A stretch of DNA of 64,000 nucleotides from Gnetum montanum (taxonomy: Eukaryota > Streptophyta > Gnetopsida > Gnetales > Gnetaceae), in contig MNCI01015631.1 in NCBI GenBank assembly GCA_015680685.1, positions 56,453 through 120,452 on the forward strand, in the 5' to 3' direction. The position numbers and the translations under genes were made by a program. How positions within the stretch are numbered: the stretch's first letter is position 1; every line of letters begins with the position of its first letter. Of the stretch, positions 1 through 10,685 are shown piece by piece. A model generated the notes under the pieces. The model saw only the letters and a list, made by a program, of their open reading frames with translations. It ran no database searches and was not told the DNA's origin.

Positions 1-509
1 AGGATCTCTGTGAGCATGGTGTCACATTGAACCGTGCAGACAATATGGCACCCCAGAAATCCTAATTCCTACAAAGCCACTTCTGGGTCTTCCCACCATA
101 CCCTGCAGCATAGTCAAATGTAGCACCTAGCCACAAGGCCAGTTTGCATGAAAGAGGCACCAGGGGTAGACCGTACAATTCAAAAAAATTTCTATCTCCT
201 GGGCTAACAGGCTTGCTACACCCTCTAGCTTACCCAGCTTGACACTTGACCCAGCTGATAGTCTACCTAGGGACCATGCTAGGAGCATTTGAAGGTGTTT
301 AAGATGGACTAAACAGTTTGGCAAGTTTTCCAACTATGAAACCTGCTACGCTACATAGTGTAGTAGGCCTTGGAAAGACTGATTGGGCACCAAGGATGCA
401 GATTAACAATGACTCTGTCCTCCAGGATATCTGCCTTACTTCATCCTTGATGCATTAGCAACATGATGGAGCAAAATGTGGTAAGTTTTGTTAGAAATCA
501 TTTCAATTT

Positions 510-1152
510 GAGTGCTACGTTATGCTATGCTATGCAGTGTAGCACAGCATAGCAAGGATGTACTCTGATAATACTCCTACTCAAATGGCTCTGATGGAGT
601 AAGCATATTTTCCCATGCTTCAACTATCAAACATGTTTACTCTGCTGCCACGTCAGGACATAACTGAGATTCTATAACAAAATGCTTACAAAGTAAGTCA
701 AAATTTGAGCCAAACTGGGTGCTATGTTGTGCTACGCTATGTAGCATAGCACATCGTAGTAGGGTGTGAATGAACCAAGGTCCCTTGCCAAGTCGTTCCT
801 AGCAAAGGGACTGCATTTGGCCACATTCAAACCTCCAAGACTACCTGCCCCATTTTTCCCCTTAGGACCTAAGCAAAATTTCTCAAGAAATCATTGTGGA
901 TCAAATAGGAATTCATGTCATGATGGCTACTACGTTGTGCTACGCTACACAACGTAGCATAGTGTAGCAAGGATACAAAGCAAAAAAGTATCCCAAGGAT
1001 GAACTTTGTAGGTCCCAGGACCTTTCAACATGAAAGAAAGGATTACAGTTGCTTACCTAGCCAAGCCTCAGATAGGTGTTTTTAGGCTTTCGGGCAAGGT
1101 TCCTCTCAGACTGACGGTTACTCTATGCTATGCTACATAGCGTAGCATGTGA
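510..1152. repeat. Palindromic GCTACGCTATG/CATAGCGTAGC clusters in LTR A
   Basis: Clusters at about 512-555, 721-762, 929-971 and 1118-1153 each contain GCTACGCTATG-like words followed by their complement CATAGCGTAGC, so each can fold as a hairpin. They are spaced about 170-210 bases apart. The same motif family occurs in LTR C (about 40930-41600), in the A leader (about 2418-2500) and in the first intron of the antisense genes of A and C. Confidence 0.8.
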
Positions 1153-1600
1153 ATGTTTATGTTGCACCCATACACTGGGAAGTGTAAGTAGCGTAACACT
1201 CGCATGAAAGCCTCAGATCATCTCTAGTTAACCCCAGAACTTGTTGGCAATGGTCACCCCTATCTTGACATTTCTTCAACAAACAGAATCAGCAACTTTG
1301 CTTTGTTTTACACCCCCCTGATTATCCCCAAAGTTGCCCCTATGCTTGACCCTACTCACAAGAGTAGGGAAGATGTAATCCTAGAGCACAGGCTCCACTT
1401 TGCATTTATGATTAACATTCTTTGCAAAAAACATGGAATTTCACTGGATTTTGACACATGCAACTTGAACAGTATGGTCATAGTACAGCAAGTTTCACGT
1501 TTAGCCCAACATCACATAGCAGCATGCTAGAGTCACGTTTGCACTTTGTGGGACCCAGGACACATGGCATCCAATCATGTTTCTCTCCCACTTTTGGCTC

Positions 1601-1608
1601 TATAAATA
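1601..1608 (+). promoter_or_regulatory. TATA box of LTR A
   Basis: TATAAATA follows GGCTC and is conserved with the same context in LTR C (42022-42029). Its place, about 600 bases before the LTR end, fits the pol II promoter that starts the genomic RNA. Confidence 0.7.
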
Positions 1609-2073
1609 CCCCAACAAACAACGTTCAAAGGGTTGGCTTTTAGGATCATCTTTCCTATGGTTGGCTTTTGGCATTGTTTGCTTTGAGAATCACTTTTCTA
1701 GCAGTTGGCTTTAAAGATTGGAATTTTGGCATTTTGGATTTCTAGTGATTAGCTGTAGCAAAGAGACTGGCAAGCAGAAGGTTCCTATTAGCAAGATATT
1801 GATAGTAGTTCAAGGAGCTGTGACCATACCACTTTGTTGTAAGCTATGCTTGTCTACACTGTACATCAGTTGTACATCTTCAGCCAAACAAAGATCAAGT
1901 CCCCTAATCTTGGGGTGGTGCACTTTCTCACTCAATCCTATTTCATTTCATTTTGCAATATCATATTTTGCATTATTCTCTATCAGTTTATGTTTGTTGC
2001 TTAACACTTAAGTTATACCTAACATATTTAAAAAAAAATTTACAAAAGGTTATTGTACATCAATTAAGTCCCT

Positions 2074-2089
2074 GTCTGATCGACCAGAC
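2074..2089. repeat. Inverted repeat GTCTGATCGACCAGAC in LTR A
   Basis: The five-base arms GTCTG/CAGAC flank a six-base loop. The identical 16-mer occurs in LTR C at 42528-42543 although the surrounding sequence has diverged. It lies about 120 bases before the LTR end, in the R/U5 region of the transcript, so it may matter in RNA. No function is known to me. Confidence 0.6.
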
Positions 2090-2211
2090 CATTTAGGGCA
2101 CCCCATTTTCATTTTTCTTTAGCTCTACCCTCGCATAAATCTAGGGTTACGTTATATGCCCGGTGACCTCTCGGTGTTCTAGCTGCCAACGTTTTCAGTC
2201 ACTACAGTTTT

Positions 2212-2228
2212 TGGCACTAGAAGGAGGG
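2212..2228 (+). other. Primer-binding site of element A
   Basis: TGGCACTAGAAGGAGGG starts five bases after the LTR end. The other copies read TGGCGCTAGAAGGAGGG (C, 42666-42682; B, minus strand 20585-20569), so A carries one G-to-A change. A site beginning TGG pairs with the CCA end of a tRNA that primes minus-strand DNA. I did not assign the tRNA species. Confidence 0.85.
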
Positions 2229-2586
2229 CCTATTGTGCCCTTTCTATGCATCACAGGTAATCCTGCACGCTCTCTGTACCTTGTCACCTACTAGCGTAGA
2301 CATGACCCCCTTGTGGTTGTCTACGCACTAGGTGATGTAGACTACTCACAACAACAGTTCCTCTAGAACCCTGTAGGACAAAATCCTCAAATTGCTTACT
2401 ATACCACATTCACTCTGTTGACTATGCTACACTACCTATGCCTCGTGTGGTGTAGCGAACCTCTTAGCGTAGTAGTCCTGCTTAGCGTAGCAGGCGTAAC
2501 AATGAAGGAAGCCAGCTTCCGACACTCCCTAGCGTACCCAGTTTCAGCCTCTCTCTTCTCTATAGTTTTTCCTTTTATAACAGAAA
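2229..2586 (+). other. Untranslated leader of element A
   Basis: This lies between the primer-binding site and the probable gag ATG at 2587. It holds several TAGCGTAGTA/TAGCGTAGCA words (about 2418-2500), the same motif as in the LTR. No gene is visible. Confidence 0.6.
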
Positions 2587-3832
2587 ATGATTCCCGTGAC
2601 TACTATAGTTCCCACCTCAAACCTAGAGGTCCCCTATTCTGTCCAACATGTGACAAGTCCCAAGTGACTGCCTAGCCTAGTGCTAGTACAATGGTAGTCC
2701 CTTAGGCTATGACACCTGTCACCCGAGCATTTGGCACAAGACACAGAGCGATACAATTTCCTTTGTGCAAAATTCCAAGCGAATCTACCCTTAGACCGCC
2801 AAGAACTCAAGGATAAATGTAACTTCAAGTTCCTCCATCGGAACAAGAAAGAGTTCATCCCTGCTCTTGACGTCACCATCCCACTAATTGAAGTGTATCA
2901 ATGGGTGTTAAACCAACTGATGCGAGTGAGTAGGTCTAGGGAATGAGACATAGTGTCCCACTAAGATGAAGCATTTTAGGATGGACAGGAAGACTTGGAC
3001 TCCCACTCTGAAGGTGGTGGCCATGTCTACACCATGACTACCCCTTCCACTGCCATTTTTCATACAAACCCACTCTTCTCTTCTGCTCCCTTCATTGTCG
3101 CAACCCTGCCACAACCCACACATTCAGTAATGGGCAGCCATCCCATGTTTTCAACTTATCAACAAATAGGCCCTTCAACTTCATTTCCAATCATGCTCGC
3201 TTCCCAATGTGTTTCAACATCGTACCCAATGTCAATCATGGCTACGCTAACATACGTGCACGTTGTGCCTATGTCGCAACTGAATGTGAGTTCTGCTCCT
3301 ATTCCCTCATATGCACTCATCCCACCACCAATAGTAGACCCATTCTCAACCGTGTGATGGACGCTAGCCAATTCTCTACCTATTGTGCAACCATCTTAGA
3401 TGTCACACTACGTGCAACCCCAAGTGTACCAGCTTTTGCATGTAGTACAGCAAAATGTGGGGCTATAGGCTGCTCCACCAATCGTGTTGGTAACTAACCC
3501 TACAGTGCCACCAATGGCAACTACCACGGTAGTGCCCCCCACTGGGTGGTGGACCACCCAGGTGACACCATTCATTGGAGCAGCCCCAATGGTGTCCCCC
3601 ATGGGACAAGCTACTTCTCCAACAACACCACTAATGATGGCTACTCCTACAGCCCCACAACCACCTGCAACGTTCTCGGGTCTAGATCAGCCTTCTAGCT
3701 CATCCAGAGCCTCACCGAAGCGATCAAATGGCCCAAGGCCACTAATTCTAAAACTATCCAGGTCATAGATTTTTACCATGATGACCCTATCAGCCTGACT
3801 GTTCCTATGCTTACATTGCCCCATGGGCTACC
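2587..3832 (+). pseudogene. gag of element A, N-terminal part (interrupted)
   Basis: Gag forms the retrotransposon particle. The ATG at 2587 matches the one of copy C at 43222. A conserved N-terminal block (2731-2940; LPLDRQELKDKCNF, KEFIPALDVTIP) is followed by a Ser/Thr/Pro-rich stretch of about 250 residues and then FYHDDPISLTVPML just before the break. Stop codons at 2944 and shortly after, and frame changes, show that it is not translatable as one protein. Element B is inserted at 3832, and the remainder continues at 21874. The family is clear from copy C, which has the same order of blocks. Confidence 0.82.
3828..3832 (+). repeat. Target-site duplication of element B, left copy
   Basis: CTACC directly precedes the LTR end TGTACTGCC. 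The same five bases occur at 21874-21878 directly after the other LTR. A 5-bp duplication is the usual signature of Ty3/gypsy integrase. Confidence 0.92.
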
Positions 3833-5101
3833 TGTACTGCCTGAAATTATTGGTCTCCGACTGGAAGGAAAAACAGAGGCCGTGGGATCGCAGGACGAGT
3901 ACAGAAGACCCTGCCTTCGCCTGAGGGCATGCTGGAATGCAACAAAGGCAGAGTACCTTGGGTGGTCCGCACACGGATTAGACAAGGATTTCCCCACGCA
4001 TACGCAAAATGCTAATACGCTGGGTTATGCGTAAACGATGTGCGAGCGTAAACAAGGTAACAGAGCAGCGTAAAGCGTAAACGGATGGAAACGAAGCGTG
4101 GGCGTAAACAGGCGTAAACAATGTGTGGGCCAAATTGACATAAAACTATAAAAGAACTTATGCAGTGAATGTAAACAATAGTATTGCAGAGTCAAAGTAC
4201 AGTGCACCGGTCTAACGTAGTCGTGTGGGAACACAAGGCAGATGAAAAGCCCCGACGTCTACAAGGATGACTTGGCTGGTCTACAGGGTGAACGGAGCAT
4301 AGAGATTGTATCTGCAGCGTAGAGGGCTTCCCAGCGTAAGAACGTTTCAGCTCTTTTGCGCAGCGTAAATGTTCTCTGGTATGCTCCGGGATTTTGCCAA
4401 TCGACCTGGGTGAAGTGGAAAATCGGGGTTTCTATATAGGTTGTTACGCTAGATTTGGGGTGGGTGACACGTGGCACGTTGACCGGGTGCACACAATTTA
4501 CAAATGTACAATATTACAAGTGTTGGGCGTATATGCTGGGCGTATACGCTGTGGGGCGGGCGTATACGTTGAGCGTATACGCTGAATGAGGCGGGCATGT
4601 GAACTTGGGTGGAGATGCTGGACGTTGGGCGTATACATTGAAGGATGCGGGCGTATACACTGACGGATGCTGACTTGCTTCAATTCTTGCTCTTCGGTGT
4701 TGTTTTCATTCTGCCCTTGGAGATTCCGTGCCGGGCGTAAACGTTTGTCGTGCCCGTCGAGCGTATAAGTTAAGTGCGTACACCGGGCGTGCGAGTTGGA
4801 ATACTTACGCTGGGCGTATACACTGTGGATTCGAGCGTCTACGCTGGCGGGCATATAGGCTATGGATTCGAGCGTCTACGCTGGCGGGCGTATACGCTGT
4901 GGATTCAAGCTTCTACGCTGGGGATGTCCTTGAGCGTAGACGTCGGGCGTATACGCTGGTGCCAGACACTTGGCGAAAATGAAGCTGTTTGACCTCCAAT
5001 GTTGCAATGTGTGATGTCCACTGTAGCCATGGTTGTCTGTGGATCCCAGGGATCGATTTTTTGCTGGATAAGTACTAAGCACCGAATTTTGTGATGTTTC
5101 A
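3833..5101 (-). repeat. 3' LTR of element B
   Basis: This 1,269-bp LTR, read on the minus strand, begins TGAAACATCACAAAATTCGG and ends GGCAGTACA. It aligns with 20591-21873. It contains a TATA-like CTATATA at 4432-4438 and a GCGTATACGC-rich tract (about 4520-4965). The first bases TGAAACAyCAyAAAATT are shared with LTR C, so both families have related ends. Confidence 0.93.
4519..4965. repeat. GCGTATACGCTG array in 3' LTR of B
   Basis: About fifteen copies of GCGTATACGCTG or close variants occur at irregular 10-40-base spacing. The core GTATAC/GCGTATACGC is self-complementary. The corresponding tract in the 5' LTR is 21280-21730, and the same word fills the first intron of the antisense gene of B. 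Confidence 0.85.
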
Positions 5102-5116
5102 TTGGCCCCTCTTTGT
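5102..5116 (-). other. Polypurine tract of element B
   Basis: On the minus strand AAAGAGGGGCCAA lies immediately upstream of the 3' LTR start TGAAAC. A purine-rich run in this place primes plus-strand DNA synthesis during reverse transcription. Confidence 0.8.
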
Positions 5117-6130
5117 TGACGCTTGGAGGAATCGACCCGAGAAGCGTCGACAAAGAAGTGCAAAACACCACAAGCAACTTGATAAAGACGTTGCCCACTG
5201 CCACTTGACGAGACGTCATCGTACCGTGTTCAGTAGTACATGGGATCGAGAAACTGGAATTTGTAGCTAATAGGCGGATAGAGATCGCGGGCATTGGTGA
5301 CTGCCCAAAGAATTGTGTCGTGGGCAGGGGATGTTTTGGATATGCGGCATGCTGATCTTTGCCAATGGCCAATGTTTTAATAGACTCAGGGTTCAGACAT
5401 GCAATGTGCGTCCTTGGGCGAAATAGGGCCCTCGGTTAGCTTTCAACGGAATCCTGTTGGCGAGGCCAAAGCTACGGGAGGATGTGGGACATGCTTTGGA
5501 AGAACAGGGCCCATGTTTAGTGTTCTGTGGAACCTGTTGGCGGGGAGCCAAAGCCATGCAACTGGATACTTTTTGACCATTTTAGACATGAGTACTTAGT
5601 TTTGAGACGACTGCCTTCCCGCCTGGGACTTATATGGGAAGTGCCCGGGGTCTCGATTTTTTTTTTGCTCTGCTTTTGTACTCATGCGCAGTTGCTGTGC
5701 TGTGTGTTGCAGCTGCTTTACAGTGGTACAATGTTTTAGATGTACTGGGCGTGTCGAGGGGATGCCGGGGTAAAATGTGTTGGCGAATGGATACAGAATT
5801 TTGTCGATGAATGGGGATGTACTAGTGAATGATTTGATTTAGTCCTACCAGGTATGCTGCGAACATTGTCTTACCTTACTGCTTATGGCGAAATACATCT
5901 TTGTGCGAAACTTCTAGGTGTCATCCTGCAAACATAACGCTAAGGAGACAAGAAAAACCATGAGCGAATAGACGAGTTTAGACTTACATGGCAGCCAATG
6001 GCGTAGAGGTGCTGAAGGAAGGTAGACATTGTGTTTAGATGACAGTAATACTTATAAAGGCGATTGATGGCGAGCGATGCAATGAAGCTGATGAATGAGC
6101 ATGGCGGCGGAGTGATGTGAACTTGCCAGT
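5117..6130 (-). other. Non-coding 3' region of element B
   Basis: This lies between integrase with its repeat array and the polypurine tract. I see no gene with support. It contains one imperfect direct duplication of about 50 bases at 5425-5472 and 5515-5564, spaced 90 bases and marked by AGGGCCC and CCTGTTGGCG. Confidence 0.55.
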
Positions 6131-6134
6131 TTAT

Positions 6135-6505
6135 AGTCTTGACAGACTACCATGGGTTAGTTTTATGTCATAACCCGTTGGACATTGCCTGTTTAGCATC
6201 GTGACAGACGTTACATTGCCAGTTTCTAGTCTTAGCGGACTATGGAGAGGCAAGCTAGTTTATAGTCTTAGCGGACACTGCGGTATTAGTTTTAAGTCAT
6301 AATCCAGGACTGTTCTGTGGTATCAGTTTACCGTCATGAATCCAAGACTTGCTATGGTATCAGTTTACCGTCATAATTCCAGGACTTGCTGTGGTATCAG
6401 TTTATAGTGGTAATTCCAGGACTTGCTATGGTATCAGTTTATAGTGTTAATTCCAGGACTTGCTGTGGTATCAGTTTATAGTCATAATTCCAGGACTTGC
6501 ACGTA
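6135..6505 (-). repeat. Module-border array after integrase, element B
   Basis: About nine degenerate units of 40-60 bases carry CAGTTTATAGTC or CAGTTTACCGTC on the plus strand, which is GACTATAAACTG in element sense. The last five units (about 6310-6500) share GGTATCAGTTTA and AATTCCAGGACTTGC. The same motif occurs after integrase in copy C (56580-56800). Confidence 0.8.
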
Positions 6506-6509
6506 CCTG

Positions 6510-7690
6510 AGCTTGTATTCAGACGTAGAATGATTTTAGGTACAAATGATTTGTCGAATTGGCAAACTCATTCCCTTCCATGTCGACTAGCTTGAATGCA
6601 CCATTATCAAATGCTTTGATGACCACGTAAGGCCCTTCCCAGTTGGCTAAGAATTTGTCAGAATGTTCCCGAATAGCTTTGAGCACGAGGTCGCCTTCTT
6701 GGATAGGGCGCTTGTTGATGTCATGTCGATGTCACTGTCGTTGTTTCTTTTGATACCATTCGATCTGATTGAGCACGCGTATGTGTTCTTCTTCCGCCGA
6801 ATCGAGGTCAATGATACGCAGATTATTATTTTGCTCGTCGTCGAGGAGTCCGGAGAGTGTGATCCTTAATGATGGTACTTGTAATTCTAAAGGTAAGATA
6901 GCTTCTGATCCGTAAACAAGACTATATGGCATTTTACCTGTTGACGTTCGGTGTGTGGTGCGGTATGCCCATAATGCGTACACTAATTGCTCGTGCCATT
7001 TTCTTTTGCTTTGGGTCAGCATTTTCTTAAGTATTGTAATGATCGTCTTATTTGTTGCTTCCGCTCGCCCATTGCTTTGAGGATACTAAGGGGAGGAAAA
7101 TGAGTGTTTGATCCCCAGACTGTCGCAAAAAGTTTTTGTTTCAGCACTGCTAAATTGCGGCCCGTTGTCAGTGATGATTGTCATGGGAATCCCAAAACGG
7201 GTTATTATGTTTTCGAGGATGAAATTGCACACGTGTTTAGATGTGGTCTTTCGGAGGGGAACAACCTCAACCCACTTCGTGAAGTATTTAGTGGCGGTTA
7301 TGATGAAACTGTGCCCTGTGGAAGATGAGGGTGTGATTGGTCCGATGAGGTCCAAACCCCATTTTTGGAAGGGCCACGTGATCTGCGCTGTGTGCAACTC
7401 GTTCGGTGGGACATGGATTAGGTTACTATGCTTTTGGCAAGTGTCGCATATTCTAACCTTGGAGAGACAGTCATATTCCATATGTGGCCAATAATAGCCT
7501 AATCGTCTTATTTTCGTTGCCATGGCCTTAGGCTCAATGTGTCCTCCGCATAGTCCCTCATGTATTTGTTCAACTATTGTTTGGGCCTCAGTACTACTGA
7601 CGCATGTTAGTAATATGCCTTCGTAGGATTGACGACATAGTGTGTCCCCTACTAAGGTGTATTGCCTGGAACACTTTCGTACGGCGTCCT
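6510..7690 (-). pseudogene. Integrase of element B
   Basis: Integrase inserts the cDNA into the chromosome. The zinc-binding HHCC region is visible (HEGLCGGH, then CDTCQKH near 7460). The DDE core shows WGLDLIGPI, TDNGPQF and NGRAEATNK, which supply D, D and E, and the C-terminal domain shows NWEGPYVV near 6640. A TAG at about 7087 (SSP then stop then YPQ) and a stop at about 6732 break the frame. It follows the second RNase H, as in the Tat lineage. The plus-strand reading at 7108-7494 is a shadow of this gene. Confidence 0.9.
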
Positions 7691-8240
7691 TTTACGCATT
7701 TGTTAGATGTCGTGGTGCCTCACCGCGTAGAAGGTATTCTTTTATGTCATCATACCATTCCATCGCGTGTGTTGTACTAACGGATGCAATCGGCAACATG
7801 TTAAGGGTGTCGTTGATTGGTTCAGTGCAACTGGTTATGGAGCTTGGCAACGTATGAAACATGTCAAGTGAGATATTTAATGCTACGGTTGCTAGCGCAT
7901 TCGCAATAGTATTGTCGTTTCTGGAAACGTGTTGCACGTCCGCACTTTCGAATTGCCCTATTAAGTGTTTCGCCAAATCACAGTATGGTTGTAAATGTTG
8001 AGCTTTACATGTATAGACGTCTGTGACTTGGTTTAGGACTAGTTATGAGTCGCCTCTGACTACCAACCATGTGATGTCTGAAGCCAGCGCTGCCGTGAGG
8101 CCTCTAAGGAGACCTTCGTACTCTGCTATGTTGTTAGTATAGTGAAAGGTGAAACGATAGGCAAAGGGTCGGATCTCCCCGGAGGGATAGGTGATGATAG
8201 CGGCTGCGCTTCCTCCTCAAGAGGTGGATGCTTCGTCAAA
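7691..8240 (-). pseudogene. Second (archaeal-like) RNase H of element B
   Basis: After the first RNase H the reading continues with NFDEAST, GGSAAAIITYPSGEI, TNNIAEYEGLLRGL and VVRGDS. This is the pattern of the additional aRNase H found between RT-RH and integrase in Tat-lineage elements. The acidic residues D, E and D of the active site can be seen. Stops at 8217 and about 8045 interrupt it. The tail (GQFESADVQHVSRNDNTIANALA) contains the final conserved Asp region. It supports the Tat/Ogre assignment. Confidence 0.82.
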
Positions 8241-10092
8241 GTTTAGAATGGCATCATAATCTTGGGGCACTGTGTCTATGGTGTTTATGTTCTCATCTGG
8301 GAATTCTGGATCTATGGTTGCCTGATCATGTGTTGGTGACATGGCCATTTGATCTGCTATGGCTTGACCCTTGACTGATGATTGTGCTACGTAGTATAAG
8401 TCAAACTCAGCTATCATTGCTTTCCATTGGGCTATTCGACTCGTTTCGTACATGTTCCCTGTTATAGCTCTCAGTACATTATCCTTACAGATTATGTAAA
8501 CTTGATTACGGAAGAGGTAATGTCGCCATTTTCTTAGAGAAAAGACTAAAGCTAAACATGACTTCTCCACATCGTTATACTTCTTTTCGTGGGCAACTAA
8601 GGCATGGCTCAAGTAGTATATAGGGACTTCAGTTCCGTCATCTCGTTTCTGGCAGAGCATAGACGCGATGGATGATTCTGAAGTGGTAAGGTAGATATAA
8701 AACGGTTTGTTGTTTTGGGGCGAGTAGACCGTGGGCAGTTGGGCAAGTGCTGTTTTGATGTTTTCGAATGCTTCCTGACACTGCGGAGTCCATTCAAAAT
8801 GGACATTTTTACGTAATAGGTGGTTCATAGGTTTTAGTTTGTCCGTTAATTTTTCTACGAAGCGCCTGATGAATTGTAGTCTACCTTGTAGACCTCGAAG
8901 TTCGGTAAGGTTACTTGGTGGTTTTAGGTTGGTGATGGCCTTAACCTTATCGGGGTCTACTCGTATCCCTGCTTCAGAGGCTATGAATCCGAGCATTTTG
9001 CCTGTTTTGACGCCAAAGACACATTTTTTTGGGTTAAGTCTTAGTTCGTATTTTAAACAACGTTTTAAGACTAAGTCGAGGTCTTGTACATGTTGTTCGG
9101 TCATTTTTGACTTAACCACGATATCATCCACATAATCGTTGAGCAACCATAGCATGTAATCACTAAAGATAAACGTCATGGCTCTTTGATATGTGGCCCA
9201 AACGTTCTTGAGACCGAAGGGCATCATGGTGTAACAAAAAGTTCCCCATGGGGTCATGAAGGTGGTTCGAAGTTGATGTTCCGGGTTGATGCGTATTTGG
9301 TTGTATCTCGAAAAACCATCCATAAAAGATAGTAAGGCATGTCCGGCAGTCGAGTCAACGAGTTGATCGATGCTGGGCAGGGGAAAGTCATCTTCTATGG
9401 TTGCTACGTTTAAATCTCGAAAGTCGATGCATAAGCGAATGCTTCCATTTTTCTTCGGGACGATGACCATGTTGGACACCCACTCAGTGTAATCAATAGC
9501 CCGAATGAAACCGGCTTGGTAAAGCTTGGTGATCTCATTGCGAACTGCCAATGCCACCTCGGGTTGAACTTTTCGTGCTTTCTATTTTATCGGTCTTAGT
9601 TTCAGGTCCAGAATAATGTTGTGTTGGAGAATTCTAGGATCTAGCCCGGGCATGTCCGTATAGGACTAAGAGAATGCTTTCATGTTTTCTCTAAGCACAT
9701 TCTGAATGTCTTGGGCCAAGTGCGGTTGTAATAATGTACTTAATTTTAAGATTTTGACTTCCCCATTAGGCATGGTAATGGGGGTTTCAGCCAATGGGTC
9801 TTCGGTAATGTTTTCAGCTTCTATGTCAAGAAATTTTGTCATGCCTTGATAATTGTCTGTTGTTTGCTGTGTTGAGGCTATGATCACATCATCCATCAGT
9901 GGACTTAAATTGATGAAGTTTATGTCAATGTCCCATGTAATGATGCCGTGTGGTCCGTCAATGGTTAACGATGCAGTTAACTGCGGGCAGTCCATTAAGC
10001 TTGCTCCTGCCAATAAACCGAGAGTTGCATAAGCAAAGGGATGTAGTTCTATGTTTTCTGGTGTTTTTAAACTATGTGTATGATATAATGGT
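8217..10092 (-). pseudogene. Reverse transcriptase-RNase H of element B
   Basis: The polymerase copies genomic RNA into DNA. A pre-RT block (about 10092-9670; FLDIEAENITEDPLAE, DMPGLDPRILQHNIIL) is followed by an unbroken 446-residue stretch (9557-8217). This shows VPKKNGSIRLCIDFRDLN, FSRYNQIRI, TPWGTFCYTMMPFGLKN, the catalytic NDYVDDIVVKS and RLNPKKCVFGVKTGKMLGF. The first RNase H follows (PFYIYLTTSESSIASMLCQ, PIYYLSHAL). TAG codons replace Trp at about 9666 (KAFS then stop then SYTDM) and occur again near 9590. The catalytic YVDD is intact, making this the best-kept RT of the window. Confidence 0.94.
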
Positions 10093-10109
10093 GGATTATC
10101 GTCGCACCT

Positions 10110-10260
10110 GGACGCATGGCAGTTTAAGGCTGTACCGGGCCGTGATTGGCAGTTTAAGGCCGTACCGGGCCACAAGTGGTAGTTTAAGGCCATACCCGGC
10201 CGTGATCGGGTGGAGAAATGGCAGTTTAAGGTTGTACTGGGCCATGAGTGGGGTTTAAAC
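10110..10260 (-). repeat. Module-border array between RT and antisense promoter, element B
   Basis: Four units of 35-45 bases contain GGCAGTTTAAGGCCGTACCGGGCC. In element sense this reads GGCCCGGTACGGCCTTAAACTGCC. Equivalent arrays lie in the same place in A (29955-30205) and C (52640-52955). Confidence 0.82.
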
Positions 10261-10685
10261 TAGGATGTTCAACGTAAACGTGTAGAATGGGGTCCATGGA
10301 GAAACCAGGACGCTATAATCTCTGTTTTTTAATTAATTTTCATCATTTTTGGGGAAATTTTAGCGAATAGTAGGTGAAAAGAGGCAAAAAAGGCAAAAAA
10401 TGGAGCGAGGGCGGCGTAAGCGGTGGCGGTGTCAGCGTCAACATCATTGGGCGCTATATAAAGGAAAAGGGAGGGTCCATTTGTTTTACTGGAAAGCGAC
10501 AACGTGAGCGATAGCGTAAACCTGCTAAGGCGTGAGCGTAAACGACAGTATCCTAGCGTAAGCGTAAACCTCGGCGTAGACGCCTAAGACTGATCCCCAG
10601 CGTAGACGTCGAAGCTTAAACTTCTCAGCGCCAACGTAGACAGCTGCTCAGCGTAAAATTAGATCATCAGCGTAGACACTCCGAG
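10261..10685 (+). promoter_or_regulatory. Promoter and 5' leader of the antisense gene, element B
   Basis: There is no gene here. TATATAAA at 10455-10462 lies about 230 bases before the first ATG (10686). The stretch after it (10500-10680) is rich in AGCGTAAAC and GCGTAGAC words, which would sit in the 5' untranslated RNA. Copies A and C have TATAAATA on the equivalent strand at the equivalent place, which supports a real promoter. Confidence 0.65.

Larger units (their letters stand above)
1..2206 (+). repeat. 5' LTR of element A (left end outside window)
   Basis: The sequence aligns throughout with the LTR of copy C (40374-42660). It ends in ACTACA, followed by a 5-base spacer and the primer-binding site at 2212. 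A TATAAATA box lies at 1601-1608. Four inverted-repeat clusters of the GCTACGCTATG/CATAGCGTAGC type lie between about 510 and 1150. Small peptides that can be read in this stretch are not credible genes. Confidence 0.9.
1..3832 (+). mobile_element. Element A, left part (Tat/Ogre-like LTR retrotransposon)
   Basis: This is the 5' part of a plus-strand Ty3/gypsy element: LTR, primer-binding site, leader and the first part of gag. It is cut at 3832 by element B and resumes at 21874, where the gag reading continues (PMLTLPHGLP before the break, QFTKYNKKGNLNAHL after it). The same protein order without the interruption is seen in element C at 44396-44530. Window base 1 corresponds to about base 40431 of copy C, so about 57 bases of the LTR lie outside the window. 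Confidence 0.93.

Noticed and set aside
4905-5372. 155-codon minus-strand frame across LTR B and the polypurine tract
   Set aside because: It overlaps the LTR border. The 5' LTR copy diverges after the border and no family is recognisable.
7108-7494. Plus-strand 128-codon frame
   Set aside because: It is a shadow of the minus-strand integrase of element B and has no domain of its own.
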